From NCBI GenBank assembly GCA_039707465.1, contig CM077647.1, forward strand, positions 42,129,110-42,193,109: 64,000 bases of DNA, given 5' to 3'. Both the position numbers and the translations under genes were made by a program. Positions 26,801 through 38,800 of the stretch are shown here, one piece after another (position 1 is the stretch's first letter; the number at the start of each line of letters is the position of its first letter). The notes under the pieces were generated by a model. The model saw nothing but the letters and a program-made list of their open reading frames with translations, was not told the DNA's origin and did no database searches. Source of the stretch: Rhabdophis nuchalis (lineage: Eukaryota > Chordata > Lepidosauria > Squamata > Natricidae).

Positions 26801-29800
26801 CTCCATGATCAATCCTAGCTTTGATCTAATGAGACTTTTGCAAAATACTGTTCAGTAAGAATTTGTATAGACCGGTAGGTCCCAACGTGGGCCCTATGCC
26901 CCACAGGGGGTCAATTTGATTTTTAATGGGGCAATATGAACCTTGTTTAAACCATGTTAATGGCTTTTTAGGCTTCCTCTGGGTGAGTAGAGTCCACTTT
27001 TTGAATAAAGAAAGAATTATATGTCACAGGGGAGCATCAGAATTTTAAAGATGCTTAGGTGGGGAATGGCCAAAAAAAAGTTGTGAACCAATGGTATAGA
27101 TAAAGTTACCTGCCCTGTACCTACTTGTACTGCAGGTAGCTAGGACAAGCCTGGCCAGCTCTGTCAGATTTTATCAGCAGTACCACAAATGCAATCAAAG
27201 TCAATTTTGTCATATGTATGTTCATGCTATTTTATGCAAGTTTATCTCTAAACCAGAGATTATCTTGAAATCTCTGATATTTTTTTAGTAAATATTTCTT
27301 GCATTCCAAATTATTAATGTATTAATAACTTTACCTTTCTGTTGTAATAAGAGAGTTTAAAGAAAATATTAATGTAGAGGTCAAATTCATTTTGCCTTCC
27401 TTTGATCCACAACAACTTGATATAGGAATAACATATTCTTTTTGTCTTTCTTTCAAAATATCAATCAGTGGTGGATTCAACATCAGTTTTGCAAAATATG
27501 CAAACAAATGAAATACCTGGACAAGGCACAGAACAAGCTTCTTCAAGTACAATTTTCTTATTGCCATCAACCATAGGTTCAATTTCCCCACAATATTCTT
27601 CATCAACTTTTTTGCCAATGTCATCACTAGATCCATCATAGACCACACAGAAAATATTTCTAGTTCTTGTCCCTTCTCCACACTGGGCATCCTGGAAAAG
27701 ATGTTCACAAGAAGTCAGAATAAGGAGAGAAAAAAAACCTGAATATAATGCCACAAAAGGGCAATGGGATCCTGGGCCATGCTTTGGAACCACAGCTAGT
27801 GCCAAAGTGCATACAATTAGTGGCTTAAGTTGTGATAATTAAAGATCTATATGTACTGTATAAGTAAAATTTCCATTGAAAAGCCAAAATTGATGCACAC
27901 CACCTTAGGCTTAACAATTTAGGAAAAATAAAGTCATGCCTATTTCCTAACCATAGGAAAAATCAGGTCATGTATGTTTTCTAAGTACACATTTAATAAA
28001 AAGTTCTTATTTAATAAATGAGACAAGTGTAGATAAGATAGAATAGCTCATTAATTAATTGTTCTATAGAATCTTGTTTTTGTGTCTAGGCCAAAGTGTA
28101 AGGCTGTCTATAGAAGTACTAGCTGTACGCAGTCATGCATTGCTGTGGCCCAGTCTGGTTAAATGGCCAACCAATCTGTGTGTAGATCTACACCTGCACA
28201 CACAAACACATACACATAACCACCGTATAACTCCCAACCTACCTACCTACTGTATTTCTTCCTCTCTTCCTCTACCTACCTACCTACTATATTTCTCCCT
28301 CTATCCCACCTACCTACCTACTGTATTTCTCCCTCTCTCTCTATCCCTCTACTTACCTACCTCCCAACTACCTACCTACCTACATTTCTCCCTCTCTCTC
28401 TACCCCTTTACCTACCTACCTACTGTATTTTTCCTATCTCTCTCTATCCCTCTAACTACCTACCTACTGTATTTTCCTGCTCTCTCTTTCTTTCCACCTA
28501 CCTACCTACCTACTGTATTTTCCCTATCTCTCTCTATCCCTCTATCTACCTACCTACCTACCTATCTACTGTATTTTTCCTATCTCTCTCTATCCCTCTA
28601 CCTACCTACCTACCTCCCTACCTCCCTACCTCCCTACCTACCTACCTACCTACCTATTTACTGTATTTCTCCCTCTCTCTCTTTATCCTTCTACCTACCT
28701 ACTATATTTCCCCCCTCTCTATCCCTCTACCTATCTACCTACCTACCATATTTTTCTCTCTCTCTCTCTCTTGCCCTCTACCTACATACCATGCAGCCTC
28801 CTGGGACCAAAAATGGGCCACATGGGAGTGTGCCACCCCCCTGCATCTTGTTTTGGGTCTAGTAGGCCTGCCTGGGCCACCTGGGAGTGTGCCACCCCCT
28901 GCATCTTGCTTTGGGCGTAGTAGGCCTGCCTGGGCCATATGGGAGTGTGCCACCCCCTGCATCTTGTTTTGGGCCTAGAAGGCCTGCCTGGGCCACATGG
29001 GTGTGCGCCACCCCCTGCATCTTGTTTTGGGCCTAGTAGGCCTGCCTGGGCCACATGGGAGTGTGCCACCCCCTGCATCTTGTTTTGGGCCTAGAAGGCC
29101 TGCCTGGGCCACATGGGAGTGTGCCATCCCCTGCATCTTGTTTTGGGCCTAGAAGGCCTGCCTGGGCCACATGGGAGTGTGCCATGTGTGAGGGAACGTT
29201 GGAGGCTTATTCAGTTGCTGAGAAAACGACCATTGGAAATGTGAGGGGCATGTGTGTGATGCATCATAAGAAGTGGCCAGGTGGGAGGAGCTTAAGTGAG
29301 GTGAAAACCTGTGAAGCACATACCTTTTACGTTTGTGCTGCTTGCACATGACACACGTGTGCCAGCCACACAAAATGTACGTATGATTGCATCAAAAGTC
29401 CTTGGGAACATTGTGTGAAAATTTGGTGCCGATCAGTGCAGTACTTTCTGAGATTAGCGGCTTTGCACAAACTATTTTACGTTTTTATTTATATAGATAT
29501 AAATCAGCTTTTTTTACATCTGGCATTCTCCATATACTCCAGATGCCATATATCGGTATATGCATCACTAATATCTAAGGATGAAAACCTCCAGGTATTA
29601 GTTTTACCTCAACTTTACATTCTTCCCATGAACTGTACTGCCACCGATAACAAGGTTTTACTGGGCAAGGTTTGAACTGCTCCATTTGTGAAGGACAAGG
29701 TCTGCCATCACCTTGGAAAGGTTGAATAACAGTTCTCTTTCGTGTCATCCTTCCTTCAAAGCAAAGAAAAAGAGAGACCATTAGTACTGATATTGTATGT

Positions 29801-32800
29801 GTTTTAAGACAGTAATTTCAGGCCATAAATCCTTCTTTAGCTAGGAATGATGTTCTTCCCTGCACAGCTGGTGCATTTTAAGGAGCAGCCCAGAAATATG
29901 GATCAATCTTTCTCATTCATCCAACCTCCATATGTATTAGATTCAACTCACAGAACTCCCAATCAGTAATTGGGCTAATTAAAGGCCAGCATAGCTTGAG
30001 GATACCAAGTAGGGAAGGCTGGCTAAAAAAATTGGAAAGTCGAAATTCTGTTATGTGTCAGGTGTGACAGATGTTATACACATATAAATCCCTCAATCTA
30101 TTCGTTTATTTATTTATTTATTTATTTTTCCGATTTATATACCGCTCCTATCTCCATCAAGATGGACTCAGGGTGGTGCACAGGAAATTAAAAATCACCA
30201 ACAAATAACAATAAATACAATGACAATATTTAAAATGAATTAAATTAAATAACCTGTGCTAAAAATATTTCCATTAATAAAATTCTAAAATCCATTCCTT
30301 AATTTGCTAAAATTATGTCGCATCTGAGCTCTAAACTCTAAGCTAGACCGGCTTGGTGAAAGAAGTACATCTTACGTGAGCGGCGAAAGAGGGGAAGGTC
30401 CGTGATAGTACGAAGTCCGGGTGTAGGTTGTTCCAGAGGGCTGGCCCTGCTACAGAGAAGGCCCTTCCCTGGACACCGCTAGCCGGCATTGACCAGCGGT
30501 TGGCACCCTGAGGAGGCCCTCTCTGTGGGAGCGGATCGGTCAGTGGGAGGTGTGTGGCAGGAGACGGTCCCGCAAATAACTAGGCCCCATGCCATGGAGC
30601 GATTTAAAGATGGTGACAAGCACCTTGAAGCGCACCCGGAAGGCCACCGGCAGCCAGTGCAGCTCGCGCAGGAGAGGTGTTACATGGGAGCATCGTGAAG
30701 CTCCCAAAAGCCTCCGGATGCACCTCAAGGGGAGCCCCATGTAGAGAGCATTACAATAGTCTAGGCGGGACGCAACGAGCGCTTGAGTGACAATGTGGAG
30801 GGCGTCCTGGTCAAGAAAGGGGCGCAACTGGCGTACCAGGTGAACCTGGTAAAAGGCCCCCCTGGTCACGGCTGTCACATGGTCATCCAAGGACAGCCGT
30901 GAGTCCAGGAGGATTCCTAGGTTGCGAGCCCTTTCCACAGGGGCCAGTGACTCGCCCCCCAATGACCAGCGATGGAATCAGTTGGTTGTACCGGGATGCC
31001 GGGAACCACAGCCACTCGGTCTTGGATGGGTTGAGCCGAAGTTTGTTACTTCCCATCCAGACCCGCATGGCTTCCAGACACCGGGACATCACTTCGACGG
31101 CATCATTGGGATGGTTGAGGGTAGATATGTACAGCTGAGTATCATCAGCGTACTGGTGCTCTACCCCACAACCATGATGATCTCACCCAGCGGTTTCATA
31201 TAAGTGTTGAACAGGAGGGGCGAGAGGACCAACCCCTGAGGCACCCCACACTATAGGGGCCTTGCCGTCGACCTCTGCCCCCCTGTCAACACGAATTGCG
31301 ACCGACCGGAGAGGTAGGAGGAGAACCACTGTAATACAGTGCCCCCCAATCCCAACCTCCCCAGTCGATGCAATAGGATACCATGGTCGATGATATCAAA
31401 AACTGCTGAGAGGTCTAACAAGATTAGGATAGAGGAGTAGCCTCTATCTAGGGCCCTCCACAGATCATCCACTAAAGTGACCAATGACGTCTCGGTGCTA
31501 TGCCCGGGTCGGAAGCCGGACTGGCGCGGGTCTAGATAAGCAGTTTCCTCCAGGTGTCGAGGGAACTGCTGTGCCATCACACTCTCAACAACCTTCACAA
31601 GGAAGGTTCACCTCCCCCCCACTCTCATTAGTGATCTAGAATCCTTTTTGGTTTTTTGGATCTGTTTTTCTTCCTTACTGGGGCAAAATATGCAATGATG
31701 AGACAAATAGATGTATGTATTACAAGCATGTACTTTTGTATATTTTTACTTTTGTCTGAACAGGATAATTTGACATCTTCTTGACAAGAACACTATCAAA
31801 TATCAAATACTACTACCATAATAGGCATCTTGGGCAAATTTGGAGCAATAAAGAAATAATTGTTATATTGAATGCAACTTTGACAGCCACTAACAGCAGA
31901 ATTATCTGCCAATGCTATAAATTAACCATGCTGCAATGTTATCACAGTTCCTATGATATCACAAATAGAAAGGAATCCCCTATTCAAAAGAAGAAAATAA
32001 GATTAACACCTATAATGCATTCTTGATTAAGTATCCATCCATCATTACACTTCCATTGTATAAGCAAACAAACCAAAAAAAACCAAAACGCAAGCAAAAT
32101 GAAATAATGGTTGATTCAGAAGCCAACTGATAACAGGAGACATCCACCTTGACTCCTCGCAGGGTTGGGCTTCCTTTGAAAGAGTTGGTTCATAATCTGG
32201 GCTTCTCCTAAAATCACCACTGCTGCTGGAAGAGCACAAAGGCTAGAAGAGCCTAGGCATATCAGCTGTAACTTTACCCAGAACAGGAGGCACTAGGACT
32301 ATGGCTTATATTCTTGTCTTCCAGTACTTCAATTACTAAAATTCACATAAATGAAGACTATGAAGATTAAAAACAGCAGCTAGCAAAGCACATCAGCTGC
32401 TTAGTACAAGAACTGAAGTACAGTCACATAATACTATTGCAGGAATAGTGCTGGTTATTGGTTTTTTCCAACTGCAGTTCAAGGATGTTGATTATTGCCT
32501 ATATAGCTTGGGACTAGGTATTTCAGAGACTTCTCATCCAAGTCAATTATGTCCATCTAACCTGAGTAAATGAAATTGCTGTTGTTCAGTCACTAAGTCG
32601 TATCCAACTCTTCATGACCCATGGATCACAGCATGGCCCGTGGATCAGGCCCCCCTGTCCCTCACTGTATCCCAGAGTTTGACCAGATTCATGTACGTTG
32701 CACTGATCGTTTTATCTAACCATCTAGTCCTCTGCAGTCCCTTTCTCCTTTTGCCTTCAACCTTTCCCAACATCAGGGACTTTTCCAGTGAGTCTTCTCT

Positions 32801-35800
32801 TCTAATTTGTTGAAATCTCCTGCTAAAAGTCCTCTTCTATTAGGAGGTGTAGTAGTAGGGAGCACTGAAGTGTGCATGATGGCAGCAGTTTTTCTTTGGC
32901 AAACTTATATTGTTAACACAAATGCTGCCCACTTTTATTAATTTCCAGAGAGCAGTAAAAACATGACTTTTCAATAAGCCTTTGATAACTAGCAAAAGGA
33001 AGATCAGTGCCATTATTGTATGCTATTACATTTTTTTGTTTTTATTGCATTATTCTAAAATTGCTTTGATTTTTTTACCCTCTAGAGTCTACAGAGTCAG
33101 GCATTTAATAAAACTCATACATAATCAAAGGATTTTTTTTTAAAGTTTAACCTGCTGCGTGAATCATCCTACTGGTATTCAGTAATATGCCAGCTCTAGT
33201 TATATCACTATGGCTTGCTAAGAAATTGAAGTAAAAATTCTGGCTTGGCATTATATTAGTTCAGGTAGTTTTAAATTTCACCCATTTGAAAAAAGATCAG
33301 TCAGGCTCTGGTTGAAAAGTAATCCTAGTTGCTATTTAAAATGGTGTGAGTAAGAAACTTAAGAGGAAAAAGCACCTATTCCTCAAGTAGATGTATTTTT
33401 TGTTAAAAAAGAATGGTGAGAAGTATCACTCTGGCTTTGTGTTTTTCTCCTTATATATAGTTTGTTCTTCATAATTAAGGCTTAAGTACAAATAGGAGAA
33501 TATCTGATCTCAATACCCTCACATTTTTAGTATCTTCCTCAATATTCTACCTTTTGTGAGCACAAAAGAGATGCCTTTATAACATAGTTGTAAGCTTCTT
33601 TGTAGGGGGCGCAGTGGCTCAATGGCTAAGATGCTGAGCCTGTCAATCAGAGCCTGTCGATCAGGCAGTTTGGTGGTTTGAATTCCTAGTACCGCGTAGT
33701 GGAGTGAGCTGCCATTACTTGTCCCAGCGTCTCATGCGCCTTTGGCATTTAGTCATACTGGCCACATGACCAGAAACGTCTTTGGACAGCGCTGGCTCTT
33801 TGGCTTTGAAACAGAGATGAGCTCCACCCCCTAGAGTCGGGAATGATTAGCACATACGTGTAAAGGGAACCTTTACCTTTAAGCTACTTTGCAGAAAGGA
33901 AACATAATACAATTAGGCAAAGTTTTTTCCAGTTTAAAGCAAGCTTTGTTTGCTCCAGTACACCATACAGCAGTGTTTCTCAACCTTGGTAACTTTAAGT
34001 TGTATGGACTTCAACTCCCATAATCCTCAACCAGTGATTATTTGAAGTTCATACATCTACATATTGCCAAGATTGAGCTACATAGAGATAGCTTCCTGTG
34101 GTCATCCCACAGAAACATTCACCCCATCTTCTGTCCTCGGAATCAGAATGACAATTTGTTCAGCACAAAGCTGGCAATATAGCAAGCTTATAGGAAACCA
34201 AACCAAATCTGCCTCAATCTAGCAATCTTTCTACCTAAGCCTCTGTCCCTTCTTTTTTTCTGATGACTGATAACTGGGCTCATTTATCAATCACCAGGAA
34301 GCTTCTGAACTAACCAGTTAGACCACAAGCCTGGGAGCATTCAGACCATGGAGACCAGTCTGACAGTTGACAGTTGACAGGACATTCCACCATGCATGAG
34401 GTGTTCATATTCCACGTTTTTTCCAGACCAAGCTAAAAAAGAAAGAAAAGGATACACCTATCAGTATGTCAGATGAAAAATTATCAACTCAACAGAAGGT
34501 AACACTTCTTAACAGAAGGTAACACTTATAAATTAATAATCACAAAAGGAAAAATTGTACCAATTCGTATCAGGACCTAAATACTCTTATAGTTCTTTAA
34601 TAAAATTGATTGGCTTTCTCTTATAATCTATAGCCTCCTACAGCCCCAGTTCCATTTTACGGCCATCATAGATTATTAAGATCAAACTGACCAAATTTGG
34701 TGGCAAAGTGTTCATTTTCAGTGATGCATATTTTTTTTTAAAAAGTGGTATACTTAAAAAAAAAAGCTAAAAGAGTTTTTTGAAAGTCAGCTTTGCACTG
34801 CCTTCCACATTGATGATATCAGTATTATTTTCCTGGGGTCAATAATATCTTCAACAGCTAAAAAATAATAATCCCCAATTAAATGTGATACTATATGCAA
34901 AAAAATCATTCTTTCTCATTCCCCTGTTCAAGGGGTCAGTAATACCATATAATCATTAGTGAATTTCTGAATTTCTGAAACTAAGGGATATAGTCCCTTA
35001 TGACCATATCATTTAGACACAAAAACTCTAGTTCCAAATGCCTTCATAATTTGAAGACTAACCATAAATACAAAATATTTTTCATGAAAAAAATATGATT
35101 TGACAGAACACAAAAAAAAAATGAGAATTGTCATTGTTCTAAATTTTGTGCTAAATTTTTGAGAATTTAAGAGGATTCTGGAACTACACTTTAAGAAACA
35201 TTGTTCTATTATGTTCAGACAGTAGGTATTTTGTACACAAAAAATAGACATCTTGATGTCTTGCTTACAACTAGAGAATAAATATCACGAAAATAGGAAG
35301 CTGAATATTAAAACGATGATCCTAAATCATAATGGGAAGTAAAGAAAATGGCTCTATCCTAACTATTCAAGTAGTTGATGTAAACATTGCTTTTTTTAAT
35401 GGGAGGGAATGATTATTCTGGTTTCCCACTTAATTAATTCCACCATTCCTTATAATTTCAGAAAAGGCACTCATGCTTTTCAAATAGCCATGTTAAGAGG
35501 CATACATTGAATCATGTCTCATTAAATAAGCAATATAAAATAATACAACAGAAACCAATTGCCAAATATTGTTTGGAGACATATGCTATTAGATTTCATG
35601 CCAAGCACAGCAATAAATCTCAGCTTTCCAGACATTCCACTTCAAGGGACTTGCTTACAGCAGAAAAGTTCACAGACACAACATAATTATGTGTGTATTC
35701 CTTTATTGCAAATGAGGTAGAAGCCATGCATACACAAATGATCTGTCTCTTGCAGAAATGCAGAAATTAAGCCCTATATTTTGTTTCATGGTTGAATTCC

Positions 35801-38800
35801 AGGCCTTTCCCTTTTGCATCTTTGAGGCTGTGGGAAATTGAATCGTTCTCTTTCCAATCTTGATTGAGAGCAATCTGCTCAATAGTTGTATAATGATTAT
35901 TTCACCCAAGATTTCTACTTAATGTCCTAACCAGCTTCATTCACATTTCTGTACAAACTCCTTACATTCTAATTACAAATTAATACTTTCCATAGAATTT
36001 TTTTTTTCTGTTGAGGCTTTATAATAGATTAACCACATTTGCAAGAAGCACAAATTGGTCCAACTGAGCACATATTTTTTATAATGAACAACACATCATT
36101 TTTCAGGTGTTCTTTCCCATTCAACTTGTACCTGTAGTGAATTTACATACTGCCCCCCTCCCCAAAGTGGGTGAAAATGTCTGTATGTCTTATAGAGCCA
36201 ATGTTGCTAGCCTCCACCCTTTGGTCTCTGTCACCCAGAAATTTGCCTCCTTGCATCAAACGACAAACAGCCTGGTCAGTTTCAGCACAGCCTAATTTTT
36301 GTGCAGGCATCCCCCCCCCCTACAAATTTACAAAAAGGCCAAATAACTTACAATTGGGAAAATGACATCCCAAAAACCAGAGACAGGGAGAGAGATAAAG
36401 AGAAATATACCACTTTGGCAGAAGATCAAAAATTACAAAAGAATCACTCCAAATTAGGACAATGATGGCTATTCCAATTAAGATTTACATACAATTATTC
36501 ACCTTGAATATTCTTATTCATTTATTTACCATGTTGTCTTATTGTTCCCAAACCATTATTTCATCGGAGGGGAGGGGGAATAGCATACCTTAGTGATCAC
36601 TCACTTAAGCAAAAAGCGGGAATTAAATGACAAAAATCACTGATCATGGCAAAGGCTCATTTACAGCAGTCCCTGAATATCTTTGAGAAGCATCTGTCCA
36701 TAAGATTGATCACACACACTGAAGAGAAAGCTTTATAGATGATGGTTTTCAACCACAAAACAAGGGAAAATATTCACCTACCTTGTCACAGAATAACAGG
36801 TCAACTGACTTCCCATCACTCCGAACACAATCAAGCATTCTTGTTTTGATCCCAATGCCACAAACAGCTTTCTCACTTAGCTGGCATGTGCTCCAGTCTT
36901 GAAAGGAAGGGAAGAAAAGAAGAATGGTAGTCAGTGAAAAAGATTTCATGTGTGTTGTACCAAAAGCCAATAAATTCAGTAACCTGCCCTACTCCCACAT
37001 TTATATTTTCCTTTATTTTCAAAAGATTCAGATGAGTTACAATAGATTTCTTGTGTCAGCCTCCTAAGGACACAAGTGATGAGCATAGCAATGGAATTAA
37101 TACACACTGAACCAGCCTTTTAAACAGGTAATACTGGGCATCACATCACATTGATCACCTTGCAAGAGTGCATAAAGTAGTAGTCAAATCTAGAAGAGCA
37201 CAACTTCAGAGCCTGTTATAATTTTTAATAGAAAAGATATAAAACACAAGGGAACTTTTATCTACATTTGATTAATGTAGTTTTTAATTAAATTAGATCC
37301 ACTTCAGATTTATTTCTGTCTCCACACGTCATCATCCTTGACACACCCTATTTCTCAGGGCTAAGCGTACTTTTCTAAGCACAATGAAGTTCTTAGCTGG
37401 AAAAAAGTTGGGAATCCCAGCCTTAGGCAATATCAGTTTTTGACTCTCGAAGATTAGACAAAGAAAATGGGGTGGGGTGGGTGGGGTAAGATGTCCTATA
37501 TTCTGATAGTGAGCTCTGTTATCTGTCTGTGAATTCAGATCCAAAATAAAACTATCCAGATACGAAAGGAAGGTTAGGAGAGTTTGGGAGAGCTTCAAAA
37601 TTTGTGGAAATAACCAACTAATCACATCAACTCTGGAGAGTCTTTGATTTATGACCATTTGTTTAACAATGATTCAAAGCTAGAACTATTCAGAAAAAAA
37701 TTACCATGACCGGTACTTGCACTTACAACCAACCATTCCATCCCTCATGGTCAGAAGCTTGGCAAACTGGCTCACATTTATGACTCATTTTGGTGTCCTG
37801 ATCACAATTCCAAAAACAAAAAACCCTCCAGCAAAAAAAGAATCCCAATTCAACTAGGGAAGTTGAATTCACTTAATAACCAACATAAAAATTATCGCGA
37901 ATTCAGTTCTGATGTAACTTTTTACTGCAACAAATTACAACAGTAATTCGGGTCCCATTTGTGGTTGTAAGTTAAGGACTACTTTTATATGGTGGAAGAT
38001 ATCAAATATATAGATATTTGGAGGGAGTCCAAATAACTTTACTGCAGAATGGATTAACTACTTACCAGACACAGAATAGTATGGGAATTTGGAGGTGGAG
38101 ATGTAATGGAAAACTATCAGGATAGAAAACCAGGCTATAAAAAATGTTTGACTATTTGAAATGTGTCTGGTGAGCTGCAGTTTAGGTAGGCTACAATTTA
38201 CAACAGTTCATTTAAAGTTACCTCAGCAATGAAAAAAGTGACTTATGACTATTTTTCATAGTTATGATCTTTGCAGCATCCCCATGATCATGTGATCAAA
38301 ATCGGCAACTGATTCATATTTATGACCGTTGCTGTGACTAAAGATCATGTGATCACCTTTTGCAATCTTCTGATAAGCAAAGTCAATGGAGAAGCCATTG
38401 GCTTCTCACCAATCAACTCACTCAGTGGAACAGCTTGCCTCCAGAAGTTATGAATGCCCCAACACTGCAAGTCTTTAAGAAGATGTTGGAGAGCCATTTG
38501 TCTGAAATAGTGTAGGGCTTCCTGCCTAGGCAGGGAGTTGGACTAGATGACCTCCAAGGTCCCTTCCAACTCTGCTATTGTATATATTGTATATTGTAAC
38601 TTACTCATTGACAGAGTCGCTTAACAATTGAGACAAGAGAGGTCATAAAATGGGACAAAACTCACTTAACAAATATCTCAGTTAGCAACAGAAACTTTGG
38701 GCTCAATTGTGGACATAAATCAAGGACTACCTATATTTTCTGTCAGGCTGCAATCTATTAGGATTTAATCAACATCATTACCTGTCACATTGTAATCATA

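Larger units (their letters stand above)
28113..29500 (+). repeat. Satellite-bearing composite repeat, copy B (complete)
   Basis: Head tgcattgctgtggcccagtc and following ~90 bp, a CTAC-type array (28238-28790), a 58-bp minisatellite (about 28800-29185), then a tail from gttggaggcttattcagttg to tacgtttttatttatatagat. The head and tail match copy C (47958-50435) closely and the tail matches copy A. Lies in a THSD7A intron, 100 bp short of an exon. Confidence 0.8.

Noticed and set aside
28059..28862. 267-codon open frame
   Set aside because: Same low-complexity CTAC translation, inside composite repeat B.
32045..32239. Short open frame with a hydrophobic end
   Set aside because: No splice context in phase with THSD7A and no recognisable motif; the missing exon of this interval was found at 34315-34432 instead.
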